The notes below the pieces were generated by a model that saw nothing but the letters and a program-made list of their open reading frames with translations, ran no database searches and was not told the origin of the DNA. Made by a program: the position numbers and the translations under genes. 8,253 bases of DNA from Acetofilamentum sp. (GTDB lineage Bacteria > Bacteroidota > Bacteroidia > Bacteroidales > DTU049), in NCBI GenBank assembly GCA_020720525.1, contig DYON01000116.1, forward strand, positions 1 through 8,253, written 5' to 3'. The stretch's first letter is position 1; each line of letters starts with the position of its first letter. Shown piece after piece: positions 1 to 6,341 of the stretch.

Positions 1-1
1 A

Positions 2-29
2 TTGGTTTTCAGAAAAAGCACTAAATTTG
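2..29 (+). promoter_or_regulatory. Putative Bacteroidota-type promoter for the gene at 50
   Basis: A TTG at 2-4 and a perfect TAnnTTTG match (TAAATTTG) at 22-29 are separated by 17 bases, which fits the Bacteroidota housekeeping promoter layout (-33 TTG, -7 TAnnTTTG). Transcription would begin about 7 bases beyond the -7 box, near position 36, leaving a short leader before the ATG at 50. It lies at the window edge, so any upstream context is missing. Inferred from the motif only. Confidence 0.5.
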
Positions 30-49
30 ACCAGTTAACAGTTGAAAAA

Positions 50-1408
50 ATGCCTGCTTTTGCTCCTGATATTCCAGCTTTATTGCTGCAAAAACTTCTC
101 GACGAAGTGAGGAGAAAAGCAAATATATCTTTCACAACCATTGCCGATTGCCGTTTGCTTTCCGCAGAATTGCAAGCAAAACAAAGACTTGTTGTTTCCG
201 ATTTCACTATTGCTCGTCTTTTTCGTGTGATTCCTAACAAACACCGACCATCTTTGTTTACACTCGACTCGCTTGCCGAATATGTTGGCTTTGGAAATTG
301 GCAACAATTCGAACTATCGCACAAAGCCGAAATGGAGCATGTAGCTTTTGCAGAAAAATCGGCCAATACCAATTTGATTGGTAGTGATAACGAAATGTTG
401 TTGCTCCAAAGTTGTATTGAATATAGAGCATTCGACCCAGTAATTGCCTATTTCAAGAGGCATGCCCCTGCTTTGTTGGATTATTTGAATGATACAGATA
501 CTTGGGATTTGGCTTGGAATGTTGTTTCTACAATTGGATTAGCAATCAAAAACGACAAACATGCTCGCTTGGCGTTGATTCCAAGTATTTCTCGCGACGA
601 AAATATGAGGAAGCTTTTTTTTACGTTGTGGGTCGATATGCAAGAGTTGCAAAGCTACTATGCCGATGTAGTTGAAAATCATTTTTTGAAAAATATTTCG
701 CCTATTCTTCCTTTTTATGCCAAAGATGAACTTTGGGCCAACACAATAATTATGTACAAGCATTTATATGCTTCTAATTTAAATGGTTTTCTGAAAACAG
801 GCTATCATTTATTTAATGCTTACAATCCAGAAAGCGTTTTAGAGGAATCTATGCCAGGATTCTATCCTTTTGCACGTTTTCACGCTTGTCATATTATGTA
901 TCGATTTTTTAGTAACCCGAAAACACCTCTTGCGTGGTACGAAAAAAAAGTTGATTTTTTTATCCGTGAGCTCAATGGATACCCTGAAAGAGCTTATCTA
1001 ATAGGCCTCCCGCAAATTGCCGAAGCTTTGTTTGTAGCAAAACAATACGATTTAATGATTGATGCGATATTGCCTTTTTTTGAAAAATACACACAAAATC
1101 ATTTTATCGACAAAACCTTTGAAATTGAGCTTAGCAATTTTCAGCGACTCATTTTTTATCTGCATCTTGCGTTTGAAAAAGCAAATCGGTTTTCGATTAC
1201 TGCTGTTAAACTGGATAATATGTATTCTGCATCCACTTTTCAATTGGAGTCTCAAATGGATTCGAATATTTTGAAATACATGAATTGTGTGGTTGCATCG
1301 CTTTATGCAGAAACACCCGAGAAAAAAGAGATACTGCTCAAAAAAGCAAATTCGTTGATTGTAAAATTAAACAATCGTCACTTTTCGCGAATTACAAATG
1401 AAATATAG
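50..1408 (+). CDS. Uncharacterised protein with Bacteroidota-type N-terminal helical domain
   Basis: A 452-residue protein of unknown function. I chose the ATG at 50. The frame is open to the left edge and a TTG lies at 2, but a promoter-like TAnnTTTG box at 22-29 would place the transcript start just before this ATG. Residues 27-88 show a pattern I recognise from many uncharacterised Bacteroidota proteins: a TTIADC segment, a 'TIARLFRVIPNKHRPS' helix pair, then 'TLDSLAEYVGFGNWQQF'. It looks like a small helical, possibly DNA-binding fold; that role is inference. Residues 93-452 are helical, rich in Phe, Tyr and Leu, and could be a TPR-like solenoid. There is no signal peptide, no membrane segment and no obvious catalytic motif. 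The gene converges on the HD-domain gene with 6 bp between stops and no visible terminator. It is poorer in TCGA tetramers than porX, so it may have a different history. Confidence 0.82.
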   Translation: MPAFAPDIPALLLQKLLDEVRRKANISFTTIADCRLLSAELQAKQRLVVSDFTIARLFRVIPNKHRPSLFTLDSLAEYVGFGNWQQFELSHKAEMEHVAFAEKSANTNLIGSDNEMLLLQSCIEYRAFDPVIAYFKRHAPALLDYLNDTDTWDLAWNVVSTIGLAIKNDKHARLALIPSISRDENMRKLFFTLWVDMQELQSYYADVVENHFLKNISPILPFYAKDELWANTIIMYKHLYASNLNGFLKTGYHLFNAYNPESVLEESMPGFYPFARFHACHIMYRFFSNPKTPLAWYEKKVDFFIRELNGYPERAYLIGLPQIAEALFVAKQYDLMIDAILPFFEKYTQNHFIDKTFEIELSNFQRLIFYLHLAFEKANRFSITAVKLDNMYSASTFQLESQMDSNILKYMNCVVASLYAETPEKKEILLKKANSLIVKLNNRHFSRITNEI

Positions 1409-1414
1409 AAGTTC

Positions 1415-2632
1415 TTACACCCCCTTCGGCCAAGCCAAAAAGTGTTTCACAATGCTTTTCGAAATCATGTTTTGACTGAATTGATCGGATGCTTCGGTGA
1501 TGTCTTTGCCAATACCTCCTCGAAACGAAATCAGAATTTTGTCGATACCAGGTGTGTATGAGTTGTTTTGAATTTCGCCTACGCCCACATAATAGGCAGC
1601 CTCTTCTATACTTAGTCCAAGCGATTTTGCTACCGAATGGTGCAATTCGGCTACCATTTCGGGGGCAAATGGTATGTTCGACAATTCTGCCCGGAAAAGT
1701 CGCCTGTTTACCAATCCGACCGACAACGTACTGAGCACTTTATCGGGATGTTGCTGCCATACTTTTATTGCCGAAATGATGTCGCTATCGTCGATGGACA
1801 TAAACATTCGAAGTGTTTCGGCATCGAGGCGTGTTTCGTCAATTTCGTTTTCGAGAAAATAGGTCAGTGCTGGTGGAGCAAACACCTGCACGCCATCGAG
1901 AGCCAGCTTGTGAGCTCTTCGCAAAATGGAAATAAGCATTTGCTCGGCAGCCACAACCGTTTTGTGATAATATACCTGCCAATACATGAGTCGGCGTGCA
2001 ATAATGAATTTTTCGACCGAGTAAATTCCTTTTTCCTCAACGGCCAAATCGTCGTTTACAATGGTCATCATTTTTAGAATGCGCTCGGTGCCAATAACAC
2101 CTTCGGAAACACCCGTAAAAAAACTATCGCGCGACAAATAGTCGAGTCGGTCCACATCGAGCTGACTCGAAACCAACTGATGAAGGAATTTTTTTGGATG
2201 CTGATTTTTAAATATCGATATAGCTTCGTCGAGCTGTCCACCAAGCTCATTATTAAGCAATTCCATCAGTTTCAGCGAAATGGTTTCGTGCGACACATTG
2301 TGAATAAGGCTGTGTTCGAGTGCGTGCGAAAAAGGTCCATGCCCAATATCGTGCAAAAGAATGGCAGCAAGAGCGGCGCGCTTTTCGTTGGGCGAGATTT
2401 CCGTGCCTTTTTGCTTCAATATTTCGATTGCTTCGCCCATGAGGTGCATTGCCCCAATAGCGTGGTTGAAACGCGTATGCAAAGCGCCTGGATACACCAA
2501 ATAGGTAAGCCCAAGTTGCCTAATTCGAGTAAGTCGTTGAAAGCAACTGTGGTTGATGAGCTCGAAAATTAATTCATCTGGCAAGGTAATAAAACCATAC
2601 ACTGGGTCGTTGAGTATCTTACGTTTATTCAC
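1415..2632 (-). CDS. HD-domain phosphohydrolase (YwfO/SAMHD1-like, COG1078 type)
   Basis: A 405-residue metal-dependent phosphohydrolase of the HD superfamily, related to bacterial YwfO-type and SAMHD1-type dNTP triphosphohydrolases. The likely metal ligands are all present: H57 in 'HTRFNHAIG', H94-D95 in 'LLHDIGHGPFSH', and D161 in 'LDVDRLDYLSRD'. The N-terminus 'NDPVYGFITLP' followed by 'FQRLTRIRQLGL' is typical of this family. The frame stays open upstream to 3055, but that part is antisense to porX. I therefore start at GTG 2632; there is no ATG, GTG or other TTG in frame between it and a TTG near 2732, and family members begin at this point. Substrate (a dNTP or another phosphoester) cannot be told from sequence. 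It is divergent from porX across 130 bp and converges on the gene to its left. It is cytoplasmic, with no signal or membrane segment. Confidence 0.92.
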   Translation of the reverse strand: MNKRKILNDPVYGFITLPDELIFELINHSCFQRLTRIRQLGLTYLVYPGALHTRFNHAIGAMHLMGEAIEILKQKGTEISPNEKRAALAAILLHDIGHGPFSHALEHSLIHNVSHETISLKLMELLNNELGGQLDEAISIFKNQHPKKFLHQLVSSQLDVDRLDYLSRDSFFTGVSEGVIGTERILKMMTIVNDDLAVEEKGIYSVEKFIIARRLMYWQVYYHKTVVAAEQMLISILRRAHKLALDGVQVFAPPALTYFLENEIDETRLDAETLRMFMSIDDSDIISAIKVWQQHPDKVLSTLSVGLVNRRLFRAELSNIPFAPEMVAELHHSVAKSLGLSIEEAAYYVGVGEIQNNSYTPGIDKILISFRGGIGKDITEASDQFSQNMISKSIVKHFLAWPKGV

Positions 2633-2675
2633 AGCAAAATTATTTCGGAAGTCAACTTTTAAAGGCGATTTTTTG

Positions 2676-2683
2676 TATCTTTG
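2676..2683 (+). promoter_or_regulatory. Putative -7 box for the porX operon
   Basis: TATCTTTG at 2676-2683 matches TAnnTTTG exactly. Transcription would start near 2690, leaving a leader of about 73 bases before the porX ATG at 2763. No good -33 TTG is visible around 2650-2657, so the promoter may be weak or need an activator. It points toward, and lies downstream of, the opposing box at 2729-2736, so the two predicted transcripts would overlap by roughly 30 bases at their 5' ends. Confidence 0.42.
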
Positions 2684-2728
2684 AAAAAGATTTTGCTTGT
2701 GGACAAATCCTTCCCGGTAAAATACGGG

Positions 2729-2736
2729 CAAATGTA
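2729..2736 (-). promoter_or_regulatory. Putative -7 box for the HD-domain gene
   Basis: On the minus strand, bases 2736 to 2729 read TACATTTG, a full match to the TAnnTTTG -7 consensus. The predicted transcript start is near 2722, giving a leader of about 90 bases before the GTG at 2632. There is no TTG at the usual spacing: the nearest, at 2751-2749, is only 12 bases upstream. The call rests on the -7 box and its position in the divergent gap. Confidence 0.38.
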
Positions 2737-2745
2737 GTAAATAAC

Positions 2746-2766
2746 ATGCAAAAACTGAAAAAATGA
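2746..2766 (+). other. Possible leader mini-ORF overlapping the porX start (ATGA)
   Basis: An ATG at 2746 opens a six-codon frame (MQKLKK) whose TGA at 2764-2766 shares the ATGA overlap with the porX start at 2763. It would lie inside the predicted porX leader. The arrangement is typical of translational coupling, but the frame is so short and A-rich that chance is a real possibility. Confidence 0.25.
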
Positions 2767-4316
2767 GTAATAAAAGCAAGATTCTGTGGGTTGACGACGA
2801 AATTGAAATACTCAAACCACACATACTTTTCCTTGAACAAAAAGGATACGAATTGTCGCCCGTATCGAACGGTCCCGATGCATTGGAGATGATTTCGAAA
2901 GAAAATTTCGACATTATTTTTCTCGACGAAAATATGCCAGGTCTTACTGGTCTCGAAACATTAGGTAGAATAAAAGGCATCAAACCCAATATTCCTGTGG
3001 TAATGATTACCAAAAGCGAAGAAGAATCGATAATGGAAGAAGCAATTGGGAGCAAAATATCGGACTATCTCATTAAGCCAGTAAATCCGAATCAGATTTT
3101 GCTGATTTTGAAAAAAAATCTCGACGATCGCCGATTAATTCAAGAAAAAACAACTACTTCGTACCAGCAAGAATTTACCAAACTTGGCATGGAAATATCG
3201 CCAGCACTTAGCATAAGCGAATGGGTTGCTTTGTACAGAAAACTAATTTATTGGGAAATCGAACTCGAAAAAACGGACGATGAAGGCATGATGGCGATTT
3301 TGCAAACCCAAAAAGAAGAAGCCAATAAGGTGTTTTCGAAAGCATTAACTCGCAATTACCGCGATTGGCTCACCGACGATAAAATTGCGCCCCTTCTTTC
3401 GCACACCGTTTTGCCTAAAGTGTTGATTCCGATGCTAAACAAAAAAGAGAAAATTTTATTGGTGGTAATCGACAATTTGCGCTACGATCAGTGGAAAGTG
3501 ATTCAGCCTGCCATTGAAGAGAATTTTCGGGTAGTAAGCGATCAAATGTATTGTAGCATTTTGCCAACAGCTACTCAGTATGCGCGCAACTCGCTTTTTG
3601 CTGGTTTGTTGCCCACCGAAATTCAGCGCAAGTATCCCAATTTGTGGGTTGACGAAGACGACGAAAATTCAAAAAATCAATTCGAATCGGAACTTGCGGC
3701 AGAGTTGTTCAAACGTATGGGATTGAATATTAAGTTCAATTACTCGAAAATTTTGAATTTAAGAGCTGGTCGAAAATACGTCGATACATTTAGCAATATT
3801 GCCCCAAATCAGCTCAATATATTGGTTTACAACTTTGTGGATATGCTTTCGCATTCAAAAACCAATATGGAAATCATCAAAGAACTGGCTAACAACGAAG
3901 CTGCTTACCGTTCAATTACAAGCAGTTGGTTCGACCACAGTCCTTTAGCCGATGTTTTCGGATTGGCTGCCAAGAATGGGTTTACCATATTGCTCACCAC
4001 CGACCATGGAAGCATAAGGGTGAAAAACCCAGTGAAAATTGTTGGCGATCGCGAAACCAATTCAAATATTCGATTTAAGTTTGGGCGCAATCTCAATTCT
4101 GGTAATAAAAATGTGTACGAATTAAAAAATCCAGCCGATCTTTATCTCCCACGTCCAAATGTGAGCACCAGCTATATGTTTTGCCAATCGACCGACTTTT
4201 TTGTGTATCCAAACAACTACAATTACTACGTCAACTTTTTTGGAGACACATTCCAACATGGTGGCATTTCGCTCGAAGAAAACCTTATTCCACTCATCAC
4301 TCTTTCTCCACGATAA
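2763..4316 (+). CDS. porX: PorX: response regulator fused to PglZ-type phosphodiesterase domain, type IX secretion control
   Basis: A 517-residue protein matching PorX in length and domain order. Residues 5-120 are a CheY-like receiver with the full acidic pocket D11-D12, phospho-acceptor D55 ('FLDENMPG'), T83 and K105. Residues 121-225 form a helical linker. Residues 228-517 are a PglZ domain of the alkaline-phosphatase superfamily. Its probable metal ligands and nucleophile are intact: D237 ('VVIDNLRYDQW'), T271 ('LPTATQYARNS'), D360 and H364 ('NFVDMLSH'), D414-H415 ('TTDHGS') and H499 ('FQHGGISLEE'). In Porphyromonas gingivalis, PorX acts with the histidine kinase PorY and sigma factor SigP to control type IX secretion, and the PglZ part is a metal-dependent phosphodiesterase acting on nucleotides. 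There is no DNA-binding output domain. It is first in a run with tsaE (6-bp gap) and the alanine dehydrogenase gene. No kinase gene is adjacent. Confidence 0.95.
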   Translation: MSNKSKILWVDDEIEILKPHILFLEQKGYELSPVSNGPDALEMISKENFDIIFLDENMPGLTGLETLGRIKGIKPNIPVVMITKSEEESIMEEAIGSKISDYLIKPVNPNQILLILKKNLDDRRLIQEKTTTSYQQEFTKLGMEISPALSISEWVALYRKLIYWEIELEKTDDEGMMAILQTQKEEANKVFSKALTRNYRDWLTDDKIAPLLSHTVLPKVLIPMLNKKEKILLVVIDNLRYDQWKVIQPAIEENFRVVSDQMYCSILPTATQYARNSLFAGLLPTEIQRKYPNLWVDEDDENSKNQFESELAAELFKRMGLNIKFNYSKILNLRAGRKYVDTFSNIAPNQLNILVYNFVDMLSHSKTNMEIIKELANNEAAYRSITSSWFDHSPLADVFGLAAKNGFTILLTTDHGSIRVKNPVKIVGDRETNSNIRFKFGRNLNSGNKNVYELKNPADLYLPRPNVSTSYMFCQSTDFFVYPNNYNYYVNFFGDTFQHGGISLEENLIPLITLSPR

Positions 4317-4322
4317 AATCGT

Positions 4323-4757
4323 ATGAAGAAAATTTTCTGCAACGTAAAACAAAGTAGATTGGACGATGTAGCCCGCGAAATTATTTCGTGGACAACAAAA
4401 TTCAGTGTTGTAGCATTTTATGCCCCAATGGGTGGAGGTAAAACAACCTTAATATCGAAACTCAACGAATTACTGAATGGCAGCACCAACGAGGTTACAA
4501 GTCCAACGTTTTCGTTGGTGAATGTTTATAACGGCAATACCCAAATTTACCATTTCGATTGCTACCGCCTCGAAAAGCCCGAAGAAGCTCTTAATGCAGG
4601 ATTGATAGACATGATGGAAGACGGGACACTCTGCTTGGTTGAGTGGCCCGATAAAATAGAGGGTTTATTGCCCGAAAAATGTATCGAGGTGCACATATCG
4701 GCAGGAGAAACCGCATTGGAACGAAATTTTGAAATCAACATACCCAACCATGACTGA
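4323..4757 (+). CDS. tsaE: tRNA threonylcarbamoyladenosine biosynthesis ATPase TsaE
   Basis: A 144-residue P-loop ATPase of the TsaE (YjeE) family, usual length. It works with TsaB and TsaD in the cytoplasm to place the threonylcarbamoyl group on A37 of ANN-decoding tRNAs (t6A), turning over the complex by ATP hydrolysis. Visible signatures are the Walker A loop at 34-42 ('APMGGGKTT', K40-T41), the family motif 'VTSPTFSLVNVY' at 58-69, 'IYHFDCYRL' at 75-83 with D79, and 'LVEWPDKI' at 105-112, where E107-W108 correspond to the conserved E-W pair of the family. The first P-loop position is Ala34 rather than the common Gly. It starts 6 bp after the porX stop, and its last 8 bases overlap the next gene, so the three genes are almost certainly one transcript. 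Confidence 0.95.
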   Translation: MKKIFCNVKQSRLDDVAREIISWTTKFSVVAFYAPMGGGKTTLISKLNELLNGSTNEVTSPTFSLVNVYNGNTQIYHFDCYRLEKPEEALNAGLIDMMEDGTLCLVEWPDKIEGLLPEKCIEVHISAGETALERNFEINIPNHD

Positions 4758-5970
4758 AAACAGCAAGTACTATATTGGCCCCACTGGGCAGTTGATGCCA
4801 GCCGAAGAGCGTCTCGAAGTACGCAAGCAGAAAAATGTTCTTCGTATTGGCGTACCACGCGAAATTGCTTTTCAAGAAAACCGCGTAGCGCTGGCTCCCG
4901 ACAGTGTTGGGTTGATTGTTTCGAATGGGCACGAAGTTTTTGTGGAACGTGGTGCTGGTAAAAATGCGCATTTTACCGATCAGGAATATGCCGAAGCTGG
5001 AGCTACTCTCACCGATTCGCCTACCGAGATTTATCAGTGCGACGTCATTTTGAAAGTTGCGCCGTTGCTTCACAGCGAAATAGCCATGCTTCAGACACGT
5101 CAAACAGTGATTTCGGCTCTGCATCACACTATGCAAAATGCCGATTATTTCCGCAAACTGATGCAGCACAAAACAACAGCCGTTGCTTATGAATTTATCA
5201 AAGACAATAGCAATATTTTTCCAGTACTCAATGCTATGAGCGAAATATCGGGCTACGCAGCCATTCAGATTGCTGCCGAATATTTGAGCAAAAACGATAT
5301 TGGAAAAGGAAAGCTTTTGGGTGGTGTGCCAGGAATTGCACCGGTAGAAGTTGTTATTTTGGGAGCCGGTACTGTTGGAACCTACGCTGCACGAGCTGCT
5401 TTAGGCTTTGGTGCCGAAGTAAAAGTATTCGACAATCAAATATCAAAGCTCCGAACACTACAAAAAAATATTGGCCGACAATTGTTTACTTCTATCATTC
5501 AACCAAAAGTGCTTTCGAAGGCCCTAAAATCGGCCGACGTGGTTATTGGTGCGCTGCATTCGCATAAAGGGAGAACACCTTGTGTAGTAACCGAGGAAAT
5601 GATTAAAGACATGAAGGCGGGTTCTATTGTAGTTGATGTGAGTATCGATCAGGGAGGATGCATCGAAACCTCGCAACTCACCAATCACAACGATCCAGTT
5701 TTCATTAAGCACGATGTTATTCATTATTGTGTGCCCAATATTCCTTCGCGCGTATCGCAAACAGCCACTTATGCTTTGAGTAACTTCCTTACACCTGCAC
5801 TTATCGAGATGGGCGAAGAAGGTGGTATCGAAGCCTATTTGAAGGTGAATCCAGCCATTCGCCAAGGGGTGTATCTATACAATGGAATTCTGACCAACCG
5901 AATTGTTGGAGAAAGTTTCAACCTACCTTGCAAAGAACTCGATTTGCTCATTGCGAGTTTTCAGATGTAG
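4750..5970 (+). CDS. ald: Alanine dehydrogenase (AlaDH/PNT family)
   Basis: A 406-residue enzyme of the alanine dehydrogenase/transhydrogenase family. The family reaction is L-alanine + NAD+ + water to pyruvate + ammonium + NADH, reversible and cytoplasmic. 'GVPREIAFQENRVALAP' at 34-50 carries the substrate Arg (R45). 'ILKVAPLL' at 100-107 supplies the Lys (K102), and 'ALHHTMQN' at 123-130 the His (H125 or H126). The Rossmann loop is 'GAGTVG' at 205-210 with D228 ending the next strand. 'VSIDQGGCIETS' at 297-308 holds the catalytic Asp, probably D300. I start at ATG 4750, overlapping tsaE by 8 bp (ATGACTGA); a TTG at 4729 in frame is less likely. Compared with classical enzymes of about 370 residues it has an N-terminal extension of about 30 residues, seen also in other Bacteroidota members as I recall them. 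PntA-type transhydrogenase is unlikely because no membrane domain or pntB follows. Confidence 0.88.
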   Translation: MTENSKYYIGPTGQLMPAEERLEVRKQKNVLRIGVPREIAFQENRVALAPDSVGLIVSNGHEVFVERGAGKNAHFTDQEYAEAGATLTDSPTEIYQCDVILKVAPLLHSEIAMLQTRQTVISALHHTMQNADYFRKLMQHKTTAVAYEFIKDNSNIFPVLNAMSEISGYAAIQIAAEYLSKNDIGKGKLLGGVPGIAPVEVVILGAGTVGTYAARAALGFGAEVKVFDNQISKLRTLQKNIGRQLFTSIIQPKVLSKALKSADVVIGALHSHKGRTPCVVTEEMIKDMKAGSIVVDVSIDQGGCIETSQLTNHNDPVFIKHDVIHYCVPNIPSRVSQTATYALSNFLTPALIEMGEEGGIEAYLKVNPAIRQGVYLYNGILTNRIVGESFNLPCKELDLLIASFQM

Positions 5971-6123
5971 AAATTATGTGCCGATAGAAATTATCATCTC
6001 AAGCCATTAACAATCTTTTTATCAAAGTAATACAACTTTTTTGTACTTTTGCTGTCTAAACAGCCAGCACCGTCTCGGGCAATTTAACGGAAATCATTCA
6101 CAAACGGCATGATAATTTGTCGG
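5968..6123. repeat. Short direct and inverted repeats between ald and the small gene
   Basis: TAGAAATTAT occurs at 5968-5977 (starting with the ald stop codon) and again at 5985-5994, 17 bases apart start to start. AAATTATCAT at 5988-5997 recurs as its exact reverse complement at 6109-6118, and CCGA at 5981-5984 pairs with TCGG at 6120-6123, extending the inverted arms. The arms flank the predicted promoter at 6044-6051. There is no T-tract after either arm, so this does not look like an intrinsic terminator. The AT-rich composition makes chance matches plausible. Confidence 0.3.
6044..6051 (+). promoter_or_regulatory. Putative -7 box for the small gene at 6146
   Basis: TACTTTTG at 6044-6051 is an exact TAnnTTTG match, giving a predicted start near 6058 and a leader of about 88 bases. 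No TTG sits at the standard -33 distance. The box overlaps a small inverted repeat (TACAA at 6031-6035, TTGTA at 6041-6045), and a 5-bp hairpin (GCTGT/ACAGC, 6051-6064) follows directly. Its position 100 bp upstream of an otherwise promoterless small gene supports the call. Confidence 0.45.
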
Positions 6124-6145
6124 AGATGCAAAAAACACACAGACT

Positions 6146-6337
6146 ATGCGAACGAGAAAAACCAACAGCAGAATTGCTGATAACATTAAAGAAGACAACA
6201 TTTTAAAGCTTGAAAAACTTCAGAAAATGTTGAATGCCCGTCAAATATCGGACAGCGACTACGAGTTTTGGCGCAAAGTTTACCTTGGCAAGGAAATGCC
6301 CGAAAGAGAAACTGGCTATGTAAGGAGCAAGCGATAA
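6146..6337 (+). CDS. Small basic hypothetical protein, 63 residues
   Basis: I do not recognise this protein. It has 16 Lys/Arg against 10 Asp/Glu, no Cys or His, no membrane segment and no signal peptide. Residues 10-31 could form a charged helix ('NILKLEKLQKMLNARQI' region), followed by an aromatic patch at 39-46 (Y39, F41, W42, Y46) and a basic tail. A TAnnTTTG box 95-102 bp upstream and the A-rich bases before the ATG support it as a gene. Codon use (gac agc gac tac gag) resembles the neighbouring genes. An 80-residue frame on the opposite strand at 6203-6445 overlaps it but also runs into mreD, so it is not credible. The stop is 4 bp from the convergent mreD stop. A nucleic-acid-binding or ribosome-associated role would fit the charge but is only a guess. 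Confidence 0.6.
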   Translation: MRTRKTNSRIADNIKEDNILKLEKLQKMLNARQISDSDYEFWRKVYLGKEMPERETGYVRSKR

Positions 6338-6341
6338 TAGC

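Noticed and set aside
1637..2572. Plus-strand frames of 146 and 130 residues inside the HD gene
   Set aside because: They are antisense to a clearly conserved enzyme, with no recognisable protein features and no promoter.
2633..3055. Extension of the HD-domain frame to an upstream ATG at 3055, giving 546 residues
   Set aside because: That part is antisense to the porX receiver domain and resembles no family N-terminus. The known family start pattern begins at the GTG at 2632.
4729..4749. TTG start for ald 21 bases upstream
   Set aside because: An ATG at 4750 in the classic 8-bp stop/start overlap with tsaE is a better start.
4735..5865. Minus-strand frames of 144 and 113 residues inside ald
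   Set aside because: They mirror conserved ald codons and show no family resemblance. Long antisense frames are expected from this codon use.
6109..6206. Short frames opening at ATG 6109 and ATG 6126 upstream of the 63-residue gene
   Set aside because: They encode about 23 and 26 residues, lie out of frame with the small gene and largely overlap it. Nothing supports translation.
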